This document shows positions 25,917 through 33,999 of a stretch of DNA of 40,169 bases, in pieces. The position numbers and the translations under genes are program-made. The notes beneath the pieces were generated by a model, which saw only the letters and a list, made by a program, of their open reading frames with translations, ran no database searches and was not told the origin of the DNA. Position 1 is the stretch's first letter; each line of letters starts with the position of its first letter. Source of the DNA: Scytonema sp. RU_4_4 (GTDB lineage Bacteria > Cyanobacteriota > Cyanobacteriia > Cyanobacteriales > Nostocaceae); NCBI GenBank assembly GCA_012031965.1, contig JAAUSC010000044.1, positions 1 through 40,169 on the forward strand, given 5' to 3'.

Positions 25917-26061
25917 AAGGTGATGTGACCTAGTTATACAGTCCTAGGATTATTGCTGTTCTGTCTTAACAGAACAGATGCTGCAACGAGAGCGTACTTC
26001 ACCAAAATTTCATACCTTAACCTGTATAACTTTGTGAAAGCTTCATCACCTCCCTTTTTCA
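25917..26061 (+). ncRNA. Candidate structured small RNA
   Basis: Two nested perfect helices close the element: AGGTGATG (25918-25925) with CATCACCT (26044-26051), and AGTTATACAG (25932-25941) with CTGTATAACT (26022-26031). Inside is a hairpin GTTCTGT-CTTA-ACAGAAC (25958-25975). The outer helix is followed by CCCTTTTTC, as expected of a Rho-independent end. About 7 bases before the 5' arm is a TATATG box, 18 bases downstream of TTGCTA, a plausible sigma-70-type promoter. Together these suggest a transcript of about 140 bases on the plus strand. It does not match tRNA, tmRNA or SRP RNA by eye. An inert palindromic repeat is the alternative. Confidence 0.45.
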
Positions 26062-26145
26062 GGACTTTTTTAGAAAAAACCGTATTTTAAATGATAAGTT
26101 TTTCCATTTGCTTTTATTTTTATAGTAGTGATGTATATCAATGTG

Positions 26146-26180
26146 GAGTGTAAAGTGTAATGTAAAGCTACTTTACACTC
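26146..26180. repeat. 11-bp perfect inverted repeat
   Basis: GAGTGTAAAGT (26146-26156) and ACTTTACACTC (26170-26180) pair perfectly around 13 bases. The same ACTCTAC/TTTAC words recur near 26295-26345. There is no associated gene or T-run. Confidence 0.75.
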
Positions 26181-26405
26181 TACACCCTTGTTCAAAGAAA
26201 TTATTCCATCAGAAAGAGGAGATAAGTTAGGTTTTTCCCTAATTTATGTGTAGCTGGGAATCTATTAACTTTAGTTAAGACTAACAGATAGATTTAAGGT
26301 AGAGTTTGCGAATGACTATTAAGTCTTAACGATGCACTCTACTTTACAAAAGAAGTCATGAGTAACAGTAATAGAGTTCGTGGCAGTTGTCAGGGAAAAG
26401 GTTCA

Positions 26406-26474
26406 CTCTGAAGAAACACGAGCTAGAATGCTTGTAAAATAAGGGCTCATGGAATTCGCGAGTGTTTCTTTCAT
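26406..26474. repeat. Hairpin element, copy 1 (CTCTGAAGAAACAC...GTGTTTCTTTCAT)
   Basis: Begins CTCTGAAGAAACAC and ends GTGTTTCTTTCAT, so AAGAAACAC (26411-26419) pairs with GTGTTTCTT (26462-26470). The interior differs from copy 2, whereas both ends are conserved. That is the pattern of a small mobile or palindromic repeat family. Confidence 0.75.
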
Positions 26475-26545
26475 TCATAACGGGTGGCGTTAATTTTAGA
26501 GTCAATGTCAACTCAAAAATAGGAGCGATCGCCGCCAGTCGGACG

Positions 26546-26619
26546 CTCTGAAGAAACACATTTTATAACCCTTGCCCAGTAAGGATTTAAGGTTTTCAAG
26601 CTCAATGTGTTTCTTTCAT
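26546..26619. repeat. Hairpin element, copy 2
   Basis: Same ends as copy 1, exactly 140 bases further on. Here the terminal helix is 12 bp and perfect: AAGAAACACATT (26551-26562) with AATGTGTTTCTT (26604-26615). The inner sequence is unrelated to copy 1. A HIP1 site lies between the two copies. Confidence 0.75.
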
Positions 26620-26658
26620 ATGTTGCGGGAGCGAAAAACGCGCCCCTGAGAGGCTGAC

Positions 26659-26770
26659 ATCTTGCGCCATTCTCAACAAGATCTAAAAAACCGGGTTTCT
26701 AAACGGAAAATTAAGGTTTAGCTTGTGTCGTCATTCTCAAGAAACCCGGTTTTTGACCCTGGTGCAAGAT
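26659..26770. repeat. Long interrupted inverted repeat (AAACCGGGTTTCT type)
   Basis: The outer arms ATCTTGCGCCA (26659-26669) and TGGTGCAAGAT (26760-26770) match at 10 of 11 positions. The inner arms AAAAACCGGGTTTCT (26686-26700) and AGAAACCCGGTTTTT (26740-26754) are perfect over 15 bp. The AAACCGGGTTTCT word is a familiar interspersed repeat in filamentous cyanobacteria. The whole resembles a non-coding MITE-like unit. Confidence 0.75.
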
Positions 26771-26837
26771 CTAAGTTAAGGGGGAACTTGGGGTCCCCTC
26801 TGGGGATTAGCTACCGTGGTGTCCACATCTCGCTTTT

Positions 26838-26924
26838 AACCTCACCCTCGCTTTTAGCTGCGCTAAAATCTTTCCCTCTGGTGAACCCACACCAGAGGGA
26901 TGCCCGACAGGGCTATGTGAGGTT
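26838..26924. repeat. Three-armed (three-way junction) inverted-repeat structure
   Basis: AACCTCAC (26838-26845) pairs with GTGAGGTT (26917-26924). Enclosed are two further perfect hairpins, TTTTAGC-TGC-GCTAAAA (26852-26868) and TCCCTCTGGTG-AACCCA-CACCAGAGGGA (26873-26900). A GC-rich hairpin CGCCC-TCC-GGGCG follows at 26941-26953. It lies downstream of ndhM on that gene's strand and could end or protect the ndhM message, or be a repeat. Confidence 0.6.
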
Positions 26925-27054
26925 CCGTAAGTCCTGCAGACGCCCTCCGGGCGGTTTCTCGCTTTCTTAGGAACTAGCGTGGTTCCCCCCGTTGTGGCAT
27001 CTGGTGTCGGCTTCGCTGACTTGAAGGTAGTGCCGTTCTCCTGTGTCTAAAACA

Positions 27055-27408
27055 TCATGCGTCAGGTACAACTTGAGGTAGTCCCATGCTGTAATTGTTG
27101 ACGCGTCCGGAGAGATTGTAGCTGACTTCGCCTTTTTGCAAGAGCGATCGCAGAAAATGCTCCAAGTCTGAGCCAATGCGGCGTAAATTATAGTCTGTCA
27201 GGTCTGCGCCACTATATGCTTCTACCAGTTCATCAAATTTGCGATAAACCTGTTGCAGAGCATCTTCATTCCAGTTGAATTCGTTGTCTGGGTCAACATC
27301 TAGGGTTAAAACCTGACTACTGGGAACGAGTTCTCCGTCCCGGTCTAATTCAGCGGCAAAAATCCTTATGTGCCGGGTTGTGGACTTAAGCAGCATCGGG
27401 TTATCCAT
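27055..27408 (-). CDS. ndhM: NAD(P)H-quinone oxidoreductase subunit M
   Basis: A 117-aa subunit of the cyanobacterial and chloroplast NDH-1 (photosynthetic complex I-like) complex, which moves electrons from ferredoxin to plastoquinone in cyclic flow and respiration. The sequence [19 protein letters not shown], then [51 protein letters not shown] and a final YSMGLPQV is characteristic of NdhM along the whole protein. It is a hydrophilic, peripheral stromal-side subunit with no membrane segment. It is specific to oxygenic phototrophs and so supports the host assignment. It is 53 bp downstream of the LeuD-like gene on the same strand, possibly one transcript. Confidence 0.97.
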   Translation of the reverse strand: MDNPMLLKSTTRHIRIFAAELDRDGELVPSSQVLTLDVDPDNEFNWNEDALQQVYRKFDELVEAYSGADLTDYNLRRIGSDLEHFLRSLLQKGEVSYNLSGRVNNYSMGLPQVVPDA

Positions 27409-27461
27409 AAGCGGTTTTTATTTAGGTTTCATCGCGCTCTCAATCATTGTAAACGGAATTC

Positions 27462-28007
27462 TTAGCGGGAAGAAATCATGCCTGTCTGACGGGCATAAGC
27501 AAAAATACCACCTGCATCAATCACTGGTCCGACTTCTCCCAAAGGTTTGAGGTTGTATATCTCATCAAGAGTGTGATTCATCAATTGATTGCTTTCAAAA
27601 TCTATTGATACTTCATGACCTGTCTCAAATTTGTCACATAACCTTTCTTGTGACTCCCAAGGATAAAGTTCTCCTGTGGCGGCGCAATTGCGGAAAAAGA
27701 TGCGGGCATAAGACTGGGCAATGACTGCTTTAACGCCGCTCGCACCCAAGGCTATAGGGGCATGTTCACGTGACGAACCGCAGCCAAAGTTTTCCCCTGC
27801 CACAATGATGGGGTAAGTTGTTTTTGTTTCGCCAGGAACGACAAATTTGTCGTAACGATCAGGTAAACCAGCTAAAGCATAACTTCCAAGCTTTTCGTAT
27901 TCATCCAGTTTAGAAGGAACTAAGGTGAGATATTCGGCTGGAATAATTTGATCTGTGTCTATGTTGTCGTCGAGAACAAAAATCTTACCCCTAATTATTT
28001 TGGTCAT
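27462..28007 (-). CDS. leuD: LeuD-like 3-isopropylmalate dehydratase small subunit
   Basis: A 181-aa aconitase-swivel-domain protein, counted from the ATG at 28007. An AGGAG ribosome binding site 6 bases before it supports this start over an upstream in-frame codon at 28076. Motifs are DDNIDTDQIIPAEYL at the N-terminus, NFGCGSSREHAPIAL and ARIFFRNCAATG, standard for LeuD and related small subunits. With LeuC it isomerises 2- and 3-isopropylmalate in leucine synthesis. No large-subunit gene is in the window. The short length also fits homoaconitase or citramalate-pathway small subunits, so the exact substrate is inferred. It lies 53 bp before ndhM. Confidence 0.82.
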   Translation of the reverse strand: MTKIIRGKIFVLDDNIDTDQIIPAEYLTLVPSKLDEYEKLGSYALAGLPDRYDKFVVPGETKTTYPIIVAGENFGCGSSREHAPIALGASGVKAVIAQSYARIFFRNCAATGELYPWESQERLCDKFETGHEVSIDFESNQLMNHTLDEIYNLKPLGEVGPVIDAGGIFAYARQTGMISSR

Positions 28008-28480
28008 TTCATTCTCCTGTCTTTTTAAATGAAAAAATCGTACATTTAGTAATTTTACGGAATTATGGTACAGCAAAGTCTGGCTATCATTAAATAGAAA
28101 ATATTCAGCGAATTCACTTACGTATTAACACTAGTTATTAAGTAACAAGTCAAACGATTATTGACGTTAAGATAAAGTTGATGTAGAAAGCTTTAAAAAG
28201 GTTGAACAAGTTCTTACAGAAACTTTATTGCATAAAATCATAAAAACTGAATAATAGTTATGGTTTACTTGAACCATACCTATTGCAGAAAACTGAGACA
28301 CCAGACAGTGAAAATCAAATCTGAAGGATAGATAGGAGAGCAAAATGCAATGACGTTGTTTATTGATAAACAAGCATTGTTAATTCAAACACTTTGAGAG
28401 TCAAAAAAGTATAAAGAATTCTGGCTTGAAAAATAGCGGCTCACCCAAATTACCTCTTAGTACAAGGAAGTCTAAAGGCT
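28008..28480. other. AT-rich divergent intergenic region
   Basis: About 470 AT-rich bases between leuD and the small plus-strand gene. I found no GTA-N8-TAC NtcA box, no strong hairpin and no credible ORF. An AAGGAAG sequence at 28464-28470 serves the next gene. Confidence 0.5.
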
Positions 28481-28762
28481 ATGAACTTTGAAGCATTACC
28501 ACGCCCAGTAAATACCGTAGATGTAAGTGTTTATGAGTGCGAAATCCATCTGAAATTCCGCTTGATAGAGGAAAAAAGCCTGTTGGGCGATCGCGACCAA
28601 CTTTTGCAGGTTCTGCTAGACGCTTTAACCGAGGGTTCTGACGACTTTTTAGAAACCTTACAAGCAAATGTTAAGGCTCAAGAAGTTTCTGAGTTAAAAG
28701 CATCACCGCAAATGAGACGCCAACTGATGCGCTTACGCAACTCTGCTGAAGTTAGTCAATAG
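28481..28762 (+). CDS. Small conserved cyanobacterial protein (possible heterocyst regulator)
   Basis: A 93-aa soluble protein. It begins MNFEALPRPVNTVDVSVYEC, has an EIHLKFRLIEEKSLLGDRDQLLQVLLDAL segment with mixed strand and helix character, and ends with a basic MRRQLMRLRNSA helix. AAGGAAG 11-17 bases before the ATG is a good ribosome binding site. The clean composition and start make it a real gene. I half recall a family of this size in Nostocales (Npun_R1517-like, annotated as a heterocyst-differentiation regulator), but I cannot confirm the match without a search. There is no obvious DNA-binding motif, and neighbours do not share a clear pathway. Confidence 0.8.
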   Translation: MNFEALPRPVNTVDVSVYECEIHLKFRLIEEKSLLGDRDQLLQVLLDALTEGSDDFLETLQANVKAQEVSELKASPQMRRQLMRLRNSAEVSQ

Positions 28763-29407
28763 TTAAATTTGTGTCATTCCACTAATGACAGATAGTGCAT
28801 CGGGCGGAAAATATTAGATTTCGTTAAATTTGCCCATTTGGTGATTTGTTCTAATAATGACTTGGCTTGCTTAACCAACCCCCACGAACCATAGCGCTGG
28901 GGCTTACTCTAACCATCACCCGTCTTCACTACGGAAACAATGGGTGCCTACTCAATGATTAGATTTATGCCTTGCTTCAATACAGGGTTACGGTGAGTAA
29001 AAATTAGATTTCAGGGAATTTCTCTATCCGCATTATTCCTCCAAGAATTGAAGGAGCTTGAAGAAGAGCGAAATTTTTTGTTTTACTTAGAAAAAACTGA
29101 TTAAAAACAACAAAAGCTGAACCTGTCAGTGTTGTTAGAAATTTTTGCCTTTTCTCAATGAGTTAAGTCGGGTTAGCGATGCTCGAACTCAAGCCTGTGG
29201 ACAAATTTGGAATTCATCTAGTTTGGTAGCAGTGGGAAAAAGTGACTGTTAAAGTCGTCACAGGTAGCTTCCTGACATCTTATACCAAGTTGCAGTCAAC
29301 AAAGCGTGAAGCGTATTTGCTGCACAGACGCAATCGCTTTCGGTCAAAATGACATATTTGAATGCAACTTGGTATTAGACAAAGCTTGTGACTTATTCGT
29401 TTTATGA
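28763..29407. other. Intergenic region with a MITE-like repeat at its right end
   Basis: About 640 bases with no gene. The left part holds only AT-rich sequence and scattered direct words, such as two TTAGATTT-containing stretches near 28815 and 29005. The right end carries the ATACCAAGTTGCA inverted repeat described separately. Confidence 0.5.
29282..29375. repeat. 94-bp element with 13-bp terminal inverted repeats
   Basis: ATACCAAGTTGCA (29282-29294) and TGCAACTTGGTAT (29363-29375) are perfect reverse complements. AAAGCG/CGCTTT inside (29301-29306 and 29335-29340) extends the symmetry. The size, termini and absence of an ORF resemble a miniature inverted-repeat element. A half-copy word (TATACCAAGTT) also appears at about 7728. 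Confidence 0.75.
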
Positions 29408-30103
29408 CTACTTAGCAAGACCGTGTTCTAAAGCAAAACGAACTAACTCTGTACGGCTATTGGTACCAGTTTTACTAAACAAACGGCTAACATACTTTTC
29501 TACATTTCGGACACTCGTCTCTAGACGACGAGCAATTTCTTTATTCATTAACCCCTCAGCGACTAAGTTTAAAACACTTTGTTCTCTGGGGGTTAAGTCA
29601 ATAGCAAAAGGTGCTGGAGATTGAGCTATTGCATTTTTTTGAGTTAACAAAGCTTTAATTTGGGCAATCTGATTAGCAAGTTCGGTAATATTTGGCGCTT
29701 CACCTTCTTCAGTTGGAGTTGGAGTCCTGGCGGTGCGACGTTCCAGTAAATTTTCCACAATAGCCACAAGTTCATCTGGATCGAAGGGCTTGGGTAGATA
29801 GGCGTCAACACCAGCTTGATAACCTTGGATGCGATCAGTCGTCATACCCTTAGCAGTGAGAAATATCACTGGTAGCAATCGGAAGCGGGAGTCGTCCCGC
29901 AGTTGTTTGAGGAACTGGTAACCATCCACCTGAGGCATCATAATGTCAGAAATGACTAAATCCGGTGTGTTTTGCTGCACCAACTCCCAGCCTTCTCGGG
30001 CGTTACTGGCAACTTGAACGCTAAAACCGCTCTCTTGCAGATAGTCTTTTACGGCTTCACGCAATCCTGGTTCATCATCTACCAGTAACAATTGTGCTGC
30101 CAT
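29408..30103 (-). CDS. REC-LuxR response regulator (Ycf29-like)
   Basis: A 231-aa two-component regulator. The receiver domain (about 1-120) has the acidic pocket in LLVDDEPGLR, the phospho-acceptor aspartate in DLVISDIMMPQVDGY, the switch Thr in IFLTAKG and the conserved Lys in YLPKPFDPDEL. A variable Thr/Pro/Glu-rich linker leads to a NarL/LuxR-type helix-turn-helix: LTPREQSVLNLVAEGLMNKEIARRL and SVRNVEKYVSRLFSKTGTNSR. The close packing of features matches the Ycf29 group shared by cyanobacteria and red-algal plastids; this is from memory. No histidine kinase lies nearby, so the partner is unknown. It probably controls transcription as a dimer after phosphorylation. Confidence 0.92.
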   Translation of the reverse strand: MAAQLLLVDDEPGLREAVKDYLQESGFSVQVASNAREGWELVQQNTPDLVISDIMMPQVDGYQFLKQLRDDSRFRLLPVIFLTAKGMTTDRIQGYQAGVDAYLPKPFDPDELVAIVENLLERRTARTPTPTEEGEAPNITELANQIAQIKALLTQKNAIAQSPAPFAIDLTPREQSVLNLVAEGLMNKEIARRLETSVRNVEKYVSRLFSKTGTNSRTELVRFALEHGLAK

Positions 30104-30210
30104 TTACCGTTTCCTTTGCGCTACTTTCCTCCAATTTAGCGAACTTGAGTGCTCCTCGCTGCTCAAACATTCAAAATATGCCTTGCGCTCATGCTACACG
30201 GAGCGTGAAA

Positions 30211-30269
30211 CTCCTCCGGAGGAGGCACAAAATTCAACATTCAAATTCAACATTCAAATTTAACATTCA
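30211..30269. repeat. Palindrome followed by 13-bp tandem repeats
   Basis: CTCCTCCGGAGGAG (30211-30224) is a perfect 14-bp palindrome. Three tandem 13-bp units follow (AATTCAACATTCA, one with a T for C) at 30231-30269. The last unit overlaps the stop codon of the GT2 gene. Such short tandem repeats are common between genes in these genomes. Confidence 0.8.
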
Positions 30270-31235
30270 AAATAGCCGCTCAATTATCTTGGCATTCTCC
30301 GGTAACTTGGCTTCCTTTTGCCCTGCAGCACGTGATCGAGCTGTGTACACTCCAATAGGAGTACACAGTAAATCGACAAGGCTAGCTTTACCTGCTAAAG
30401 CTTTCACGCTGTCCCTTGGTAGTTCCTTCAATAACCAGCGTCCCAAGCGATAGAAACATTCGGTGAGTGTGATATCCCGCATTAAATCTACACCGTGAAG
30501 TTCATGCAAATAGCGATTTGAGCGTCCGTAGCGCCGCCATTGACTTTCTAGTTCCTTGAGTGTGGCGCGGTGACGGTGCTTGACAACTGCATTAGGGGCA
30601 AATTCCAAACGTCCAATTTTTTGTTGCAAAATTCGCCAACACATATCAGCGTCACCACCACTGGTTAGGTAAGGACGAAACAAACCCACTTGTTCCAAAG
30701 CTTGGCGTCGAATTGCTAAATTTGCTGTTTGACCGTAGGGACAGAAAGGATGAGCAAGAGTGTGCTTTTGCGACAGGGTTTCTTGACGCTCTGCGTGTTG
30801 TTCTAACAGTGTTCTTCCTGGTAGCGCCACAATCTCACCAGCGACAAGAACGATATATTGGTTGACAAAAGGAGTCATTAATGCATGTAACCATTCGGGT
30901 TGTGGACGACAATCTGCATCTGTAAAAGCAAGTATCTCACCAGTTGCAGCACGAATGCCAGCGTTACGGGCGGCGTAGGAGCTTTGGATGTGGTTTTCGC
31001 TTTGGGGACGAATTGTGATTTCGCTATTTTCGGCAGCTTGTTGGAGTAAAGCAAAAGTGCGATCGCCACTATTATTGTCCACCAGCAAATACTCTACCTG
31101 GTGTTTTGGGTAAGTTTGAGCTGATAGACAACAGATCAACTCTGGTAAATCTGCCTCACCGTTATAAACAGGTATAACCACCGATACTTTTGGTAAGAAA
31201 GCATTGGTGGTTCTTTCAACTGGTTCATGATTCAT
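30267..31235 (-). CDS. GT2-family glycosyltransferase
   Basis: A 322-aa inverting GT-A fold glycosyltransferase. It starts VSVVIPVYNGEADLPELI, carries LLVDNNSGDRT, and has the metal-binding DxD-type motif in LAFTDADCRP. The acceptor-side region has TSGGDADMCWRI. No membrane helices are evident except weakly near the C-terminus. It probably transfers a sugar to a surface polysaccharide or glycolipid; donor and acceptor are not known. It is not part of the exopolysaccharide operon at the left of the window. It lies between the response regulator and a C-terminal processing protease gene on the same strand, without close spacing. Confidence 0.9.
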   Translation of the reverse strand: MNHEPVERTTNAFLPKVSVVIPVYNGEADLPELICCLSAQTYPKHQVEYLLVDNNSGDRTFALLQQAAENSEITIRPQSENHIQSSYAARNAGIRAATGEILAFTDADCRPQPEWLHALMTPFVNQYIVLVAGEIVALPGRTLLEQHAERQETLSQKHTLAHPFCPYGQTANLAIRRQALEQVGLFRPYLTSGGDADMCWRILQQKIGRLEFAPNAVVKHRHRATLKELESQWRRYGRSNRYLHELHGVDLMRDITLTECFYRLGRWLLKELPRDSVKALAGKASLVDLLCTPIGVYTARSRAAGQKEAKLPENAKIIERLF

Positions 31236-31361
31236 AGTTTTGAGATTTTGGATTAAGAATTGTTGATTGTTAGTTGCTCTACTAACACCTAACCACTCAC
31301 CACTACCTACTAACTAGTCTCCTTTGTGCGGTATTCCCAATCCAAAATCACCGAAGCTGAG

Positions 31362-32708
31362 CTAAAATTTCAAATCTACCGAACGATGGCTCATTGGTTG
31401 TGGCTGTAACTGTTGATTTTGTTGCGTAGGTTGAGCAAAGTTCTTACTAGATAGAACTGCTAGCGCACGGGCGTATTGGGGGTCACTCTGAGTTCCTTGC
31501 AAATTTGGATTTGCTGTGAGTTGACGCTTTTGTGCCTCTGTCAGGTCTAACTTGATATCTGGCGCAATGCCCTTGTGGTTAATATCTGTGCCCTTGGGAG
31601 TATAATAATGGGCGATGGTAATAGCTACGCCTGAACCATCTGCGAGTTCATGGACCGACTGTACTAAAGCTTTACCAAAGGTTTGACTGCCAACAACTAC
31701 TGCTCGGTTGTTATCCTTAAGTGCGCCTGTCAGGATTTCGCTAGCACTCGCTGAATTGCTATCCACTAGTACTACCATAGGGCGTTTTGTAAGGGCAGTG
31801 CGATTTGCCTTAGTTTCGTCACTTGCTCCCATACGGTCTACAGTCTTGACAATTGCACCATTGTCCATCCACATCCGGGCAATTTCAATGCTCGCTTGCA
31901 ACAGACCACCTGGGTTACCACGCAGATCCAAGACAAAGCCATCAGCTTGCTTAGTATTCAAATCGCGGATGGCTCGTCGCATCTGAGTTGAAGCATGGGC
32001 ACTGAACTCGCGCAGGCGGATATAGCCAATGCGGCGATCGCCTTCTTGCTTCAAGTTGTAACGCACTGTTGGCACTTCAATACTTGCCCGTGTCAGATTG
32101 ACATCAAAAGCACTCTGCCCATCTCTTCCTAGCCGCAAAGTTAACTTAGTCCCTGCTTTGCCACGAATGAGCTTTGAGGCATCTTCCACTTTCATTTGGC
32201 TTGTGGGTTTGCCGTCAATGGCTAAAATATAGTCCCCAGGTTTAATACCTGCTTTGAGTGCAGGGGAATTTTCTATGGCTTCAATAACGGTGAGTTTTTT
32301 CGTTTGCTCATTCAATTCCATCCGAATGCCAATTCCAGAGACTTCTCCAGATGTTTGGTTGGTTAAAGCCTCATACTGTTTGGGATCTAAAAACCGAGTG
32401 TAAGGATCCCCTAACCTTTCTAATGCTTGACGGATAGCAGTGTATGCTTCTTCACGGTTCGTATAGTCTTTACTGAGCAAACTCTGCCTAACTGCTAGCC
32501 AATCTTGTTTGTTAAATGAGCCATCAACATATTCACGATTTACTAGTTGCCAGACGCTGTCGATCACCGCTTTTGGGCTATCTTGGAGAGCTGCACGCAC
32601 GGAACGACACCAAACTGGACCAAAAGCGGACAATGTAGCGGTTGAGGCGATTGCTCCGCTAATAAAAGCGATTTGGAGCGGCGAGTAACGTTTCGCAGAT
32701 CGATTCAT
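31362..32708 (-). CDS. S41 carboxyl-terminal processing protease
   Basis: A 448-aa secreted or thylakoid-lumen protease of the CtpA/B/C family. A hydrophobic N-terminal segment (about 12-32) acts as a signal or anchor. A PDZ domain follows (about 115-200: GIGIRMEL, IENSPALKAGIKPGDYILAI). The catalytic S41 domain has LDLRGNPGG, the nucleophile region in VDSNSASASE (about 316-324) and the general-base lysine in SQTFGKALVQ (Lys346). Cyanobacteria have several such proteases; CtpA matures the D1 protein of photosystem II. I cannot decide which paralogue this is, although the general layout suits CtpB or CtpC. Length is normal. It is monocistronic by spacing. Confidence 0.93.
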   Translation of the reverse strand: MNRSAKRYSPLQIAFISGAIASTATLSAFGPVWCRSVRAALQDSPKAVIDSVWQLVNREYVDGSFNKQDWLAVRQSLLSKDYTNREEAYTAIRQALERLGDPYTRFLDPKQYEALTNQTSGEVSGIGIRMELNEQTKKLTVIEAIENSPALKAGIKPGDYILAIDGKPTSQMKVEDASKLIRGKAGTKLTLRLGRDGQSAFDVNLTRASIEVPTVRYNLKQEGDRRIGYIRLREFSAHASTQMRRAIRDLNTKQADGFVLDLRGNPGGLLQASIEIARMWMDNGAIVKTVDRMGASDETKANRTALTKRPMVVLVDSNSASASEILTGALKDNNRAVVVGSQTFGKALVQSVHELADGSGVAITIAHYYTPKGTDINHKGIAPDIKLDLTEAQKRQLTANPNLQGTQSDPQYARALAVLSSKNFAQPTQQNQQLQPQPMSHRSVDLKF

Positions 32709-33017
32709 GTATATTAGTTGGAATAATCGTATTGTTGACAGTGTAGCAATCCAGCCTTGCAGGGATTTATAAGTTATTTTCCTTAATTATGCCTGTTTCA
32801 TCATTTTTCCTTGATGTTTCTTGAGAATACTGCATTTTGTTCCAAAGGCTTTTTTACTCTAGCTTACTTTTCCCGCCAGTTGACTGCCACTATATAACCG
32901 TTTCATTAGCAGTGCTATTCAATCAGTAAGAATTGCTCATAAAGTAGCGCTTAGCTGGCTCAACTGGTATTGCCAACTCTACAGAAAGCTTGTATTGAGT
33001 ACCTCAGGAAACCTAAA

Positions 33018-33731
33018 GTGACAAACAGCCGACCTCATTCAGTGTCAGAACAATTGAACAAAAGGTGGCAATTTCTACGAAGACTAGCTTTTGGAGTCTG
33101 TCTGGTGTTAGTGATCTGGCTAGTTGTTAACACTGTCACCATGATTTCTGCATCTTCCAAACAAGTAGATGCCTTTTTTGTACTGGGTGGTAGTATTAGT
33201 CGGGAAATTCATGTCGCCAAGTTAGCACAACAATACCCGCAAACCCCTATCTTAATTTCTCGAGGTTCTCCCGACCCCTGCATTTGGCTGATTTTTCAAC
33301 GGCTAGCGCGCCAGAGAATGCAAAACGTTTGGTTGGAAAAGTGTGCTGACTCTACCTTTGGTAATTTTTACTATTCCATTCCCATCCTGCGTCATTGGGG
33401 AGTACGCAAGGTGAAGCTGATTACTTCCCCAACACACTTTGGGCGAGCAAAATGGATGGCACAAATTCTTTTTGGTGTTCATGGTATTTGGGTGGAACCA
33501 GAAATTGTTCAAGAGCAAGGTGTGCCAGGTAATCGGGAGTCTTGGCTGAAAACAGGACTAGATGTCACGCGTAGCTTGTTATGGGCAGGGTTAAGTCCAA
33601 TTATTCAGCCACAATGTTCCAGTGTTATGAGACTAGTAGAGGTGGATATAGCCGATTGGCTACGTCAGGGTTTTCTATGCGAACGACAGGGGAATTTTAG
33701 CATCCGTCAAGAAGAAAGGCAGTCCCGATGA
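33018..33731 (+). CDS. DUF218 (YdcF/SanA-like) membrane-anchored protein
   Basis: About 237 aa from the GTG at 33018 (reading MTNSRPHSVSEQL), chosen because CAGGAAACC lies just upstream. An in-frame TTG at 32970 would add 16 residues. One N-terminal membrane helix (LAFGVCLVLVIWLVVNTV) is followed by a DUF218 domain. That domain has VDAFFVLGGSISRE, TPILISRGSPDPC, CADSTFGNFYYSIPIL and VKLITSPTHFGRAKWMAQ. The fold is that of YdcF/SanA/ElyC proteins, some of which affect envelope integrity and peptidoglycan precursor metabolism. The specific reaction is unknown. MltA, a murein enzyme, follows after a repeat, which hints at a cell-wall setting but is not proof. Confidence 0.82.
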   Translation: MTNSRPHSVSEQLNKRWQFLRRLAFGVCLVLVIWLVVNTVTMISASSKQVDAFFVLGGSISREIHVAKLAQQYPQTPILISRGSPDPCIWLIFQRLARQRMQNVWLEKCADSTFGNFYYSIPILRHWGVRKVKLITSPTHFGRAKWMAQILFGVHGIWVEPEIVQEQGVPGNRESWLKTGLDVTRSLLWAGLSPIIQPQCSSVMRLVEVDIADWLRQGFLCERQGNFSIRQEERQSR

Positions 33732-33744
33732 AACAAGTTTCACC

Positions 33745-33870
33745 CTTACGGGGATGTCCTCCGGACACGCTACGCTAACGCGAGTTCCCCAAACTCCTAA
33801 GCCCTGCGGGCACGCTACGCGAACAAAGACGCGCAAAGAACGCCGGAAACCGCTCCTGAGGGGACTCGCT
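33745..33870. repeat. GC-rich interspersed repeat cluster
   Basis: Contains CCGGACACGCTACGCTAACG and GCGGGCACGCTACGCGAAC in direct order, then GGAAACCGCTCCTGAGG. The composition is clearly richer in G+C than the flanks. It is the same general family as the clusters near 17700, 26930 and 36420. No gene is present in 33732-33999. Confidence 0.7.
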
Positions 33871-33999
33871 CACCACCAAGGATGAAAGTATAATTTTTTC
33901 TGTTAAGCGTTAAGCGTTCCCTACTTTCAAGTCAGAGGATGTAAGGGTATAAGGTGTAAAGAAAAATAATTCCCTTACCCTCCTGCATTCCTACATCCT

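Larger units (their letters stand above)
25541..27054. other. 1.5-kb region without a credible protein gene
   Basis: No open frame here looks like a protein; the longest ones are made of repeat sequence. The region instead holds a candidate small RNA (25917-26061), an 11-bp inverted repeat (26146-26180), two related hairpin elements (26406-26474 and 26546-26619), a long inverted repeat (26659-26770) and a three-armed structure (26838-26924). Each has its own entry. The promoter of the PP2C gene should lie near 25541-25700, but I could not place it. Confidence 0.7.

Noticed and set aside
25917-26061. 6S RNA assignment for the structured element
   Set aside because: It is shorter than cyanobacterial 6S RNA as I know it and lacks the expected large central bubble; left as an unnamed candidate.
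26356-26559. 67-codon minus-strand open frame
   Set aside because: Covers the hairpin element at 26406 and has no ribosome binding site or recognisable motif.
26406-26619. Possible two-repeat CRISPR array
   Set aside because: The conserved parts are inverted ends of each unit, not direct repeats with uniform spacers, and no cas gene is nearby.
26725-26970. 81-codon open frame in the 25.5-27-kb region
   Set aside because: It is a translation of repeat sequence (AAACCCGG and hairpin arms) with no protein-like composition.
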